A stretch of DNA of 64,000 nucleotides from Oscillospiraceae bacterium (lineage in GTDB: Bacteria > Bacillota > Clostridia > Oscillospirales > Oscillospiraceae). Position 1 is the first letter of the stretch. Every line of letters begins with the position of its first letter. Location: contig CAJTFN010000014.1 of assembly GCA_910575815.1 (NCBI GenBank), positions 1 to 64,000 on the forward strand. Reading direction: 5' to 3'. Positions 16,207 to 24,444 of the stretch are shown in pieces. The position numbers and the translations under genes are program-made. The notes beneath the pieces were generated by a model. The model saw only the letters and a program-made list of their open reading frames with translations. It made no database searches and had not been told where the DNA came from.

Positions 16207-16998
16207 ATGAAAAAGGCGGAATTTTGGAAAGGATTTGGCGTTGGCTTTACGATATTGTTGTTACCCATGTGCCTATGTATGACTGCCTTTGCGGCTTCCA
16301 AACGGACGATTGATGTAGAGGACGGTATTGGCATCTCGATCAATGGGGCAACCTTTATCCCGAGGGATGCCGCCGGGAATCAAGTTTCGGTCTTTATCTA
16401 CAATGGAACTACCTATGCTCCTGTCCGCGCTATTGGAGAAGCTATGGGGCTGGATGTCAAGTTTGACTCGGCGAATCGAAAGGTTCAGCTTACCACACAG
16501 GATCGTTTGCTTGCTCAAAGCGGGGCTTCTGGCTCCTATATAAGCGCGGATCGGGCCAAAGAAATTGCCTTGGCGGACGCTGGCCTAAAAGAAGGAAACG
16601 CTGTGTTCCTGAAGGTCAAATTGGAGCGGGATGACGGACGGTATCAATATGATGTAGAATTTTATAGTGGCACGACAGAATATGACTATGAGATTGATGC
16701 CATTACAGGGAAGATTCTCAGCGCGGGTCGGGAATTAGATGATTTTATTGTTCCCGCAGACACCTCTGGCGGTTCTGCTGGTAACGGAATAATTTCTGCG
16801 GATCGAGCCAAGGAGATCGCCTTGGCAGATGCCAAAGTCAATGCGAATGATGCGGTTTTCAAAAAGGTCAAATTAGACCGGGACGATGGTCGGCTGGAAT
16901 ACGAAGTGGAGTTTTATGCCGGCTCTATGGAGTACGAGTATGAAATCAATGCCGAGACGGGAGGCATCATCAGCCGGGATATAGAATCGCGCAACTGA
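16207..16998 (+). CDS. Exported stalk-domain protein with two PepSY domains
   Basis: 263 residues. Signal peptide (about 1-30, ending TAFAA), a copper-amine-oxidase-N-like stalk domain (about 32-100, TTYAPVRAIGEAMGLDVKFD), then two tandem PepSY-type repeats: SADRAKEIALADAGLKEG... (about 113-175) and SADRAKEIALADAKVNAN... (about 198-260). The repeats are close copies, including ADRAKEIALADA and KLxRDDGRxxYxVEFY, so the second arose by duplication. PepSY domains often inhibit proteases or bind the wall. Base composition is clearly lower in GC than the core genes here, suggesting recent acquisition. Well-placed promoter; AAAGGGG is 9 nt before the ATG. Confidence 0.85.
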   Translation: MKKAEFWKGFGVGFTILLLPMCLCMTAFAASKRTIDVEDGIGISINGATFIPRDAAGNQVSVFIYNGTTYAPVRAIGEAMGLDVKFDSANRKVQLTTQDRLLAQSGASGSYISADRAKEIALADAGLKEGNAVFLKVKLERDDGRYQYDVEFYSGTTEYDYEIDAITGKILSAGRELDDFIVPADTSGGSAGNGIISADRAKEIALADAKVNANDAVFKKVKLDRDDGRLEYEVEFYAGSMEYEYEINAETGGIISRDIESRN

Positions 16999-17013
16999 AC
17001 ATCTGTGCTTGCA

Positions 17014-17044
17014 GGGGCAGTGCTTTATAGGCACTGCCCCTTTT
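17014..17044. terminator. Bidirectional terminator
   Basis: 10-bp perfect stem GGGGCAGTGC / GCACTGCCCC then TTTT, between the convergent PepSY and XRE genes; it lies inside the last codons of the XRE gene. Confidence 0.85.
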
Positions 17045-17873
17045 CGGTGACATCCCCCTTGACAAATGTTCTCTTGGCATAATCGCGGAGAAAGGAAAGA
17101 AACGCCAATATGAGCAAGAGAAAGACGGACAGCAGATCCCAAAGATCAAACATCGGCTCCGCAATCAGTTTGCAGAGCAAGGCGTTGATAACAAAGTGAA
17201 AGACCATGGACAACAAAAAGACCGTTCCCAAAGCGGCCCAGGCCCTTGCCTTCCCGATCAACTTAAAAACCGCGGCGATGACCCACAGGAAGACGACGGA
17301 AGCCGCCGCCAGAGTGCCGCCGATGGAAAAGACTTCTTTTATATGAAGGATGCGGCTCAACAGGAATAAGTAGGGAATCGTAAAAATGCTGACGGATATC
17401 AGGCTTACGAAAAGTCCTTTCTTTCCCAATATGATACTTGGAACGGATATCACCCACGCAAAGGCAATTGAGAGGACCGGAATCAGGGACCAAGTGAAGC
17501 GGCCCGACCGCGCAAGGTCGCAAATGAGGCAGACCATCATGCCCACCAGAAGGGTTACCGAATAGAGAATGGAGAGAAGCACATTCCTTGCCATGGTATT
17601 TTCATCTCTCCTTTTCAGGAGAATCAAAGTCTCGTCCGCCTGCTTCTCAAGATTTTCCGTTTCAATTTCCGCCCCGTTTAACAGCTCGTTTACGGTAATT
17701 TCCAGTATCTCGCAAAGCTCCAGCATGATGGATGAGTCCGGCATACTTTTTCCATTCTCCCATTTTGAGACGGCCCGATCCGTGATGTTCAGCCGTTCGG
17801 CCAGCTGGGCCTGGGTCAGGCCCCTGCGTTTCCGGCGCTCCATGATGAAGCCTCCAATCCGGCTCTGGTCCAT
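17025..17873 (-). CDS. XRE-family regulator fused to a membrane domain
   Basis: 282 residues. N-terminal helix-turn-helix (about 8-66: RKRRGLTQAQLAERLNITD, AVSKWENGKSMPDSSIMLEL) of the Xre/Cro type, an acidic linker, then six or so hydrophobic segments (about 95-270). Such HTH plus membrane proteins are common in clostridia; they are thought to sense envelope signals and regulate nearby or own genes. AAAGGGG lies before the ATG at 17873. Lower GC than flanking core genes. Its target is unknown; the convergent PepSY gene is a neighbour but shares no promoter with it. Confidence 0.85.
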   Translation of the reverse strand: MDQSRIGGFIMERRKRRGLTQAQLAERLNITDRAVSKWENGKSMPDSSIMLELCEILEITVNELLNGAEIETENLEKQADETLILLKRRDENTMARNVLLSILYSVTLLVGMMVCLICDLARSGRFTWSLIPVLSIAFAWVISVPSIILGKKGLFVSLISVSIFTIPYLFLLSRILHIKEVFSIGGTLAAASVVFLWVIAAVFKLIGKARAWAALGTVFLLSMVFHFVINALLCKLIAEPMFDLWDLLSVFLLLILAFLSFLRDYAKRTFVKGDVTEKGQCL

Positions 17874-18198
17874 TCCGACATCCCCTTTCCTGTTCTATAA
17901 AAGTGTCTTGAAAAGCGTCTCGGCTCTCCGTGGTTTCCCCGGTTCCCGCTTCTGAGAGAGGAGCGCCCCGGCCTTTAAAGAAACTCTACGCCCGTTCTTC
18001 CGGTTTTTCCACGAACCGTTGGTGGACTTTGGCGGACTCAACCAACGGTTGAGAAGGTGTTTTCCCCAGTTTAACACAGATCCTTGGAATTTTCCAAGGG
18101 CTTTTCCTATGGGAAAGGTCCGCCCCCACTTTTCCCGACGTGTTTTTCCAGAGATTGCCGGTACAATGGGAAAAACTCGTTTTGGGGAGGGACAGGCT
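17874..18198. other. Upstream region of spoIIE with two inverted repeats
   Basis: 325 bp between divergent genes. It holds an inverted repeat AACCGTTGGT (18014-18023) / ACCAACGGTT (18041-18050), a near-perfect palindrome CCTTGGAA-TT-TTCCAAGG (18082-18099) and a TACAAT hexamer (18162-18167) about 30 bp before the spoIIE start without a clear -35. No consensus Spo0A box was found by eye. Confidence 0.45.
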
Positions 18199-20226
18199 GT
18201 GGCACACGGTCAACTGACGATAGAAGGGGCGCGGCGGGAACGTCTGTTGACCCTGGGAATCCGCTTCTTTCTCGCGGCGGCCCTGACCGCCGGGCAGACC
18301 CCCGGCGGCTCCGCGCCCTTTGCCCTGGGCTGGATCGCGGCGGCGGGCCCGGGGGCCGAAGGGGCCGCGGCTCTGGCCGGAGCCGTGGTAGGAGGGGCGC
18401 TGTTCCTCTCCTTCGGGGAGGCCCTGCCCTTTCTGGCCGTGGCGATTTTGATCGTCACTGCCTCCGCCGCCTTGGGGGGCACCTGGCTGCTGGCCCGGCC
18501 CCGGGGAGTGGCGCTGACGGCGGTGGGCCTTTTCGCGGCGGTGGAGGGCATTTACATACTCCAGGCCCTCTCCCCCCTGGCCCGTCTGGGAGAGGCGGTG
18601 ACGGCGGGGGGACTGCTGGGGGTCTCCGCCTGTCTGTTCCAGCCGCTTCTTCGGGGAGGCGAGGGCCGGAGGCTGGCGGACGGGCTGGTCTTCCTGGCCG
18701 CGGCGCTGCTGACGGCGGTGGAGGACCTGGAGGTTCTGGGCTTTTCTCCCGCCCGGGGGCTGCTGTGCCTCCTGGTGGCTCTGGCGGCCTATGACCGGGG
18801 GCCCGCCGCCGGGGCGGCCTTCGGCTTGGGAATCGGGTTGACGGCGGAGCTCTGCGGGAGCCGGGTTTCCCTCACCGCCGCCCTGGGCCTCGCGGGACTG
18901 GCGGCGGGGAGCCGCCAGGGATACGGCCGGGGAGGAGCCGCCCTGGGCTTCCTGGCCGCCGCCGGGGCGGCCACCCTGACGGAAGGCAGGCCGCTGCCCC
19001 TGCTGGTGGAGGCGTCGGCGGGGCTGGCGCTGTTTCTGGCGCTGCCGGGGCGGCTGGTGGCCGGAAAGCGGGTGAAGCCCGTCGTCCCGCCGCCCTCCCA
19101 CCGGGAGGAGGCCGCCGCCCCTTGGCGGGAACGGCTGAACCGGGCCGCCGGGGCTCTTCGGGATCTTTACGACAGCCTGGGCCGGGGCGCGCCCCAGAAC
19201 ACCGACGAGAATCCCGCCATCGTCTTCGACCGCTCCGCGGAAAAGGTCTGCCGGGGCTGCGCCCTCTGTGAGCTTTGCTGGCAGCGGGACTATACCGGTA
19301 CTTTCAACGCTATGAACGACGCCACGCCCTTCCTCCTGGAGCGGGGCCGGGCGCTGGCCAAGGACTTCCCGGAGTATTTTGCCAGCCGCTGCGTCCATCT
19401 GCCGGACCTTCTGAACGCCATCAATGGGGAGCTGTCCGCCTTCCTCCTCCGGCGGCAGTACCGGCGGCAGCTGGAGGAGACCCGCCGCAGCGCCCGGGGG
19501 CAGTACGCCCAGCTCTCCGAGCTTCTGACGGCCACCGCCGCCGGGCTGGAGGCCGCCGCCCCTGCCATGGGGACGGACAGGCTCTGCCGGGTGGGGGCCG
19601 CTCTCCGGCCCAAGGAGGGGGAGACGGTCTGCGGGGACACCGTGGCCTCCTTCCGCACGGACCGGGGCCTCTGGTGCCTCCTCCTGGCGGACGGCATGGG
19701 CAGCGGCGAGGCCGCCCGGAAGGAGTCGGCTCTGATCTGCCGTCTGCTCCAGCAGTTTCTGGAGGCGGGGGTGGCCCCGGAGGCGGCGCTGAAGACCCTG
19801 AACTCCGCCATGGGCCTCCGCGGGGCGGATGCGGGGAGCTTTACCACGGTGGACCTCTGTGTCTACGACCCCGGGGCGGGGGAGGCGGCCTTCTATAAAT
19901 TCGGCGCGGCTCCCAGCTATTTAAAACGGGGCGGCGTCGTCCGGCGGATCACCGGGGCCAGCCTGCCGGTGGGGCTTCAGGGGCCGCCGCCGGACGTGAC
20001 CCGGGCGCCCCTGCCCCCCGGGGGCTTTGCCGTGATGATCAGCGACGGTGTGGCGGATCCGGAGGAGGATGAGTGGCTGCTGGACCTGCTGGCGGGCTGG
20101 ACGGGGGACGACCCCCAGGACCTGGCGGGGCTGATTTTGTCGGAGAGCGTCCGCCGGGAGCGCCTTCGGGACGACTGCGGAGTGCAGGTGCTGTACTGCC
20201 CGGAGACGAAGGCGAGAGAGGTGTGA
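18199..20226 (+). CDS. spoIIE: Stage II sporulation protein E, PP2C-type phosphatase
   Basis: Membrane phosphatase that dephosphorylates SpoIIAA to release sigma-F in the forespore and interacts with the division machinery. 675 residues from the GTG at 18199, chosen because GGGGAGGG lies 7-8 nt before it; upstream in-frame ATGs have no site. About 10 membrane segments fill residues 20-290. A central regulatory region with a Cys-rich CRGCALCELCW (about 355-365) follows, then the PP2C domain (about 460-670) with metal-binding acids in VCGDTVASF, LLLADGMGSGEA, ISDGVAD and RDDCGVQVLY. All catalytic motifs look intact. It is monocistronic, ending at a terminator. It shows the organism belongs to a sporulating lineage. 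Confidence 0.93.
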   Translation: MAHGQLTIEGARRERLLTLGIRFFLAAALTAGQTPGGSAPFALGWIAAAGPGAEGAAALAGAVVGGALFLSFGEALPFLAVAILIVTASAALGGTWLLARPRGVALTAVGLFAAVEGIYILQALSPLARLGEAVTAGGLLGVSACLFQPLLRGGEGRRLADGLVFLAAALLTAVEDLEVLGFSPARGLLCLLVALAAYDRGPAAGAAFGLGIGLTAELCGSRVSLTAALGLAGLAAGSRQGYGRGGAALGFLAAAGAATLTEGRPLPLLVEASAGLALFLALPGRLVAGKRVKPVVPPPSHREEAAAPWRERLNRAAGALRDLYDSLGRGAPQNTDENPAIVFDRSAEKVCRGCALCELCWQRDYTGTFNAMNDATPFLLERGRALAKDFPEYFASRCVHLPDLLNAINGELSAFLLRRQYRRQLEETRRSARGQYAQLSELLTATAAGLEAAAPAMGTDRLCRVGAALRPKEGETVCGDTVASFRTDRGLWCLLLADGMGSGEAARKESALICRLLQQFLEAGVAPEAALKTLNSAMGLRGADAGSFTTVDLCVYDPGAGEAAFYKFGAAPSYLKRGGVVRRITGASLPVGLQGPPPDVTRAPLPPGGFAVMISDGVADPEEDEWLLDLLAGWTGDDPQDLAGLILSESVRRERLRDDCGVQVLYCPETKAREV

Positions 20227-20234
20227 CGAAAAAC

Positions 20235-20261
20235 GGGCCGCCCAGGGGGCGGCCCGCTTTT
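20235..20261. terminator. Terminator between spoIIE and a lipoprotein gene
   Basis: 9-bp perfect stem GGGCCGCCC / GGGCGGCCC, loop AGG, followed by GCTTTT; A-rich on the other side, so it can serve both convergent genes. Confidence 0.85.
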
Positions 20262-20265
20262 GCGT

Positions 20266-21084
20266 TCACGCATCCTCTATGATTTGAATATCCATCAGGG
20301 TTCCGTACCCCTGGGAATCGGGACGGGTGAAATCCCGGACGGTCTCAATGCGGACCGTGCCTTCCGCGCTGGACAGGATCCGCATGGCTCCCCGGAACCC
20401 GCCGCCGGTCAGGCTCTTCCCGTTGGAGGTCAGCACGTCCCGGAAGAAGCAGACCTTCTCCCCATTGAAATACCACTGGTCCTCCCCGGCGTCATAGGTG
20501 ACGCCGAAGGGCGCGTAGCCCGCCGCGATGGCGTTTAGCTCCTCTTTGGACCCTTCCCCGTCTCCGGCCACGGCGGTGACAGGCGCGGGATTTCGAATCG
20601 CCTCCACGTCCCGGGCGGCAAACGCCTCCTCCGAAAACGCCTCGACGCCGGTCAGAATTCCGCTGGGATCATAGGAGCCGTCGGCGCGGCGGACAATCCC
20701 GCTCCGGTCCCGGACGGCGTATACGTCCACGGTGCCGTCTTCGTTGAAGAAGTCGTTTCCGGCCTGTGCGCCGTCTTCGGACAAGGGATAGTAGTCCTCG
20801 AACCACCGCACCCGCTCACCGCCGAACCACAGCTCGTTTTGGCCTGCGTCGTACGTCAGTCCGAAGGGCACGTAGGGCTGAAATCGTTCCGCGGGGTCGG
20901 GTGCCGGTTCCGCCCCGCTCCCGCAAGAGACCAGGGAAGACGCCTCCGCGCTCTCCGAAAAGACCTCCGCCGTTGGGACGGGGGCGTGGTTCCGCGCCTC
21001 CGGGAGGCCGCACCCGGTCAGGCAGCCCGCCAGCAGCGCCCCGCACAGCGCGGCCGCAAGCCCCTTGGGATGCATCAGGTTCAT
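20266..21084 (-). CDS. Lipoprotein with two related WG-like motifs, in a TCS operon
   Basis: 272 residues. Signal peptide with lipobox LTGC (Cys25). Two internally similar segments, PFGLTYDAGQNELWFGGERV (about 73-92) and PFGVTYDAGEDQWYFNGEKV (about 191-210), each followed by an aromatic FxD, indicate a domain duplication. Between them lies an acidic region resembling polysaccharide- or ion-binding loops, but no family is assigned. The ATG overlaps the stop of the histidine kinase gene by 4 bp (ATGA), so the two are translationally coupled. This suggests an accessory ligand-binding protein of the sensor. Confidence 0.78.
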   Translation of the reverse strand: MNLMHPKGLAAALCGALLAGCLTGCGLPEARNHAPVPTAEVFSESAEASSLVSCGSGAEPAPDPAERFQPYVPFGLTYDAGQNELWFGGERVRWFEDYYPLSEDGAQAGNDFFNEDGTVDVYAVRDRSGIVRRADGSYDPSGILTGVEAFSEEAFAARDVEAIRNPAPVTAVAGDGEGSKEELNAIAAGYAPFGVTYDAGEDQWYFNGEKVCFFRDVLTSNGKSLTGGGFRGAMRILSSAEGTVRIETVRDFTRPDSQGYGTLMDIQIIEDA

Positions 21085-23570
21085 CGCTCCAACCTCCGTT
21101 CTCCCGTTTCCTCAACCGGGAATGTGACAATGGCCGTAAACAAATCCGCCAGGGTCTCCACCCGAAATTCCCCGCCGCAGGCTTCCGTGAAGCTCTTGGC
21201 GATGCTCAGCCCCAGGCCGCTGCCGCCGTCGGTGCGGCTGGCGTCTCCCCGGACGAACCGGGCCGTGAAGTCCACGCCCTCCGGCAACTCGCTCCGGCTG
21301 GTGTTTCGGACACTGGCCTCCGCCGCGCTCTCTGTGGTTTTCAGGCGGAGGTATACCCGGCTGCCCTCCAGGGCGTAGCGCAGGGCGTTGTCCAGGAGAT
21401 TCTGGAAGACCCGGTAGAGCCGTTTCCCGTCGGCGGTAATCATCACCGGCGTCTCCGGCAGCTCCACCTTGACGGTCAGTGCGCTGGCCTGAATGACGCC
21501 GTCCATGTCCGCCAGGGTCTGGCGGAGGAGCTTGTTCAGGTCCAGGCGCTCCAGGTGGACGGGGAGCTGGTCCGCCGCTGCCTTGCTGACCTCGAAGACG
21601 TCCTCCACCATGGTTTTCAGCCGCTGGGCCTTCTGGTCGATGATCTTTGCGTAGTCCGCCGCCGCCGGGGGCAGGTCCTCCTGCCGGAGGAGCTCCGCAT
21701 AGGAGAGAATGGAGGTCAGGGGGGTTTTCAAATCGTGGGAGACGTTGCTCACCAGCTCCACCTTCATGCGCTCGCTGCGGGTCTGCTCGGCCACGGCGGC
21801 CCGCATCCCGGCTTGGATGTCGTTGAGGCGCTCCGCCGTCCGGCGCAGGTCCGCGTCCTCCGGGAGGACCAGGGGCCTCTCCAGGTCCCCGGCCCGGACG
21901 GACTCCACCTGGTCCGCCAGGGCGGCGATATCACGGGCCAGCCCCCGGCTTTTCCAGGCCCGGAGAAGGGCGGCGAACAGCGGGATGCCCAGAAGGGCCA
22001 GGGGAATTTGGATGAACAGGATCTCTCCGTCCAGATAGAGGCCGAGCCCGGAAAAGAACATTTGATAGATCAGCGCGTACAGGTTTGCCAGCTCCGCCAG
22101 GGCCAGGAGGCCCAGGGCCGCCAGTCCCGCCGCGTGATTCCGGGCCAGGCGCTTTTCCACGGGCCGTTTCAGGTCCCGGGCCCGCAGGAAGCGGAAGAGG
22201 GCTTGGAGCTTTCCCAGAAAGGGGCGCAGGAGGGACCTCCGGGCCTCCTTGGGGTTGTACTTGTGGTCATTGCGGAGAAGCCACCACAGCCAGTACAGGG
22301 CGATGAGGCCGGGGAAGTTCACCAGGGCCAGACGGAGGACGGCCATGCCCCAGTCCACGAAGGAGTACCCGCCGTTTCCGTAGGAGCTGTAAAGAATCTC
22401 GTAGATCATGTCCATCCCCAGAAGCCCCGGCAGGAAGGTCCAGGCGGCGCAGCCCAGAACCAGCAGAAAACGGACCTCCGTCCAAACGTGGGCGGTCCAG
22501 GAGGCGATCTTCCGGTTCGCCGGCCCGGTGGCTTTCCAAAGAAGGCCCCAGAGCCCCAGGCACAGCAGGCCGCTGATAAACAGCCAGAGCTGGGTCCGGT
22601 AGAACTGCCAGTTCTCATCCACCTGCTGGGCGATGTGATAGAAACCGTTGTAGGAGGTGACGCCGCCGTTCTGTTCGGTGCGGAAATACCGGATGGGCGT
22701 CTGCCGGACGGCCATACAGACGGTGACGCCCTCCAGTTCCTCGCTGATGGGGAAGTTATCATACCCGGGGACGAACCACTGGGAGTCCCCCGTGTAAATC
22801 CCCCCGGCGTAGACGTCCACGTCCTGGCCGTTATGGACGATGGAGACCTTGCCGTCCCGGAAGGTCAGGAAGAAGTTGTACTCCTTCTGCACCTGGGGAA
22901 CCTGGCTCCAGTCGATTACGTTCTCATAGCGCAGCCGCTCCGCCTCCAGGAAGAAGTCCCGGCCGTTTTCCACGTTGGTATAGATCTTCCGTTCCGCCTC
23001 GGTCTCCGGGGCGGACTCGATGAAGTAGAGGACGTTCTTGTCCGCCTGATAGGCCGCGTCCGGCTCCTGCTTCTCCTCCGGCTTCGCCGGGACGTCCTGC
23101 TCCGAAAGGGTCACCATCCCCATGTCCACTGCCGTTGCGGCCTCCGCCGCGCTGCCAAAGCCCAACCAGCCGCGAACGGCCTCCTCCTGGACGATGGAGT
23201 AGGTGTTGTCATAGCCCGCCCAGAGGCCGCCGTAGGAGTCCACTTCCCCGCCGGCGCCGATGGCCAGGAACTCCCGGAGATACCGGGAGACCTCGTCCCG
23301 GAAGGCATCTGTCTCCTGCCAGTCCCACTCCCACCGGGGAGAGGGGCCCCGCTCCCAGACGATCCGGTCTCCTGCGGCGCACAGGCTGGAGAGAACCAGC
23401 GTCATGCCCAGGAAGAAGGCCAGAAAGCCCGCCAGGGCCTTCACCCGCCCGCCGGGACGAAGGAGCTTTGCGGCGCCTCCCGTCCCCATGGCCTCCCGGA
23501 CCTCCTCCGCCACAAATGCTTCCAGGGCTTCGCCGGGGTCCTTATCCGTGTTGTTCCATTTTGTATCCAA
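21081..23570 (-). CDS. Large membrane sensor histidine kinase
   Basis: 829 residues. One membrane segment near 46-68, an extracytoplasmic domain (about 70-320), then five or so segments (about 325-545) and a short HAMP-like linker. HisKA has NVSHDLKTPLTS with phosphoacceptor His612; the HATPase part has an N-box-like FQNLLDNAL and the G-box GGSGLGLSIAK. The predicted start is TTG, overlapping the regulator gene by 29 bp, with a weak site; an ATG 27 codons later is possible. It partners the OmpR-type regulator upstream and the lipoprotein downstream. The signal is unknown; envelope stress is a reasonable guess for this topology. Confidence 0.88.
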   Translation of the reverse strand: MDTKWNNTDKDPGEALEAFVAEEVREAMGTGGAAKLLRPGGRVKALAGFLAFFLGMTLVLSSLCAAGDRIVWERGPSPRWEWDWQETDAFRDEVSRYLREFLAIGAGGEVDSYGGLWAGYDNTYSIVQEEAVRGWLGFGSAAEAATAVDMGMVTLSEQDVPAKPEEKQEPDAAYQADKNVLYFIESAPETEAERKIYTNVENGRDFFLEAERLRYENVIDWSQVPQVQKEYNFFLTFRDGKVSIVHNGQDVDVYAGGIYTGDSQWFVPGYDNFPISEELEGVTVCMAVRQTPIRYFRTEQNGGVTSYNGFYHIAQQVDENWQFYRTQLWLFISGLLCLGLWGLLWKATGPANRKIASWTAHVWTEVRFLLVLGCAAWTFLPGLLGMDMIYEILYSSYGNGGYSFVDWGMAVLRLALVNFPGLIALYWLWWLLRNDHKYNPKEARRSLLRPFLGKLQALFRFLRARDLKRPVEKRLARNHAAGLAALGLLALAELANLYALIYQMFFSGLGLYLDGEILFIQIPLALLGIPLFAALLRAWKSRGLARDIAALADQVESVRAGDLERPLVLPEDADLRRTAERLNDIQAGMRAAVAEQTRSERMKVELVSNVSHDLKTPLTSILSYAELLRQEDLPPAAADYAKIIDQKAQRLKTMVEDVFEVSKAAADQLPVHLERLDLNKLLRQTLADMDGVIQASALTVKVELPETPVMITADGKRLYRVFQNLLDNALRYALEGSRVYLRLKTTESAAEASVRNTSRSELPEGVDFTARFVRGDASRTDGGSGLGLSIAKSFTEACGGEFRVETLADLFTAIVTFPVEETGERRLER

Positions 23571-24243
23571 TGCCCCACACCACCTTTACATAGTCTGGCT
23601 CCTTGGGATTCAGCTCGATCTTCTCCCGAATGCGGCGGATGTGGACCATCACGGTGTTCTCGCAGGAAAAGGCGTCCTCGTTCCACACCCGGCGGTAGAT
23701 CTCCTCGGCGGGGAAGATCTGCCCGGGGTGGCGGATGAGGAGGTCCACGATTTTCGTCTCTGTGGGGGTCAGCTTCACCTCGTCCCCGTCGGCCCGAAGG
23801 ACCCGTCCCGCGGGGTCGTAGCTGAGGCGGCCGTTGACGATGAGCCCCCGCCGGGTCTCGGTGTGGACGTCTCCCAGGGCGGTGTACCGCCGGAGCTGGC
23901 TCCGGACCCGGGCCACCAGCTCCTGGGGATTGTAGGGCTTGGTGACGTAGTCGTCGGCCCCCATGGATAACCCCAGGATTTTGTCCGTGTCCTCGCTTTT
24001 GGCGGAGAGGACGATCACCGGCAGATTCCGCCGCTCCCGGATGCGGAGCAGGGCGGAAAGACCGTCCAGCTTGGGCATCATCACGTCGATGAGAATCAGC
24101 TTTACGGCGGGGTCCAGGCACTGGTCCAGAGCCTGGAGACCGTCATAGGCCCGGCGGACCTGATAGCCCTCCCGTTCCAGGGTGATGGCGATGGCGGCCA
24201 CAATCTCGGGATCGTCGTCCACAATCAAGATGCATTCGTTCAT
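23542..24243 (-). CDS. OmpR/PhoB-type response regulator
   Basis: 233 residues. Receiver domain (about 1-120) with the acidic pair in IVDDDPEI, phospho-acceptor Asp in LILIDVMMPKLDG, the conserved Thr/Ser region LSAKSEDTDKI and Lys in TKPYNPQEL. Winged-helix DNA-binding domain (about 130-230) with LTPTETKIVDLLIRHPGQIF. AGAGGAAG precedes the ATG. First gene of the regulator-kinase-lipoprotein operon. Three TTCTTAAG-like direct repeats upstream suggest autoregulation. Confidence 0.92.
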   Translation of the reverse strand: MNECILIVDDDPEIVAAIAITLEREGYQVRRAYDGLQALDQCLDPAVKLILIDVMMPKLDGLSALLRIRERRNLPVIVLSAKSEDTDKILGLSMGADDYVTKPYNPQELVARVRSQLRRYTALGDVHTETRRGLIVNGRLSYDPAGRVLRADGDEVKLTPTETKIVDLLIRHPGQIFPAEEIYRRVWNEDAFSCENTVMVHIRRIREKIELNPKEPDYVKVVWGIGYKMEQHG

Positions 24244-24285
24244 AGCGTGCTTCCTCTCTTGAGCTGGGTATAGAATACCAGGGAA

Positions 24286-24327
24286 TTCTTACGAACGGCT
24301 TGACAAAATTCTTAAGGTTTTCTTAAG
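24286..24327. promoter_or_regulatory. Direct repeats TTCTTA(A/C)G: probable regulator-binding site
   Basis: TTCTTACG (24286), TTCTTAAG (24309) and TTCTTAAG (24320). The last two are 11 bp apart and the first 23 bp away, i.e. one and two helical turns, the usual spacing for OmpR-family dimers. It lies 45-85 bp before the regulator start. Confidence 0.6.
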
Positions 24328-24339
24328 ATTGAAAAACAA

Positions 24340-24360
24340 AAGGCGGGGAAGCCCCGCCTT
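24340..24360 (-). terminator. Terminator of the second TCS operon
   Basis: On the minus strand the 9-bp stem AAGGCGGGG / CCCCGCCTT, loop CTT, is followed by TTGTTTTTC. Confidence 0.85.
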
Positions 24361-24444
24361 GCTGGTGTGCCGGTCCTCCGGGGTCTTTTTCCATAGACCA
24401 ACCGCGGGAAAAGACACGCGTCCGGCCTTATGGAACCCGGCTTC

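Noticed and set aside
20766-23738. Long open frame antisense to the histidine kinase
   Set aside because: It crosses three real minus-strand genes and has no domain or start signal.
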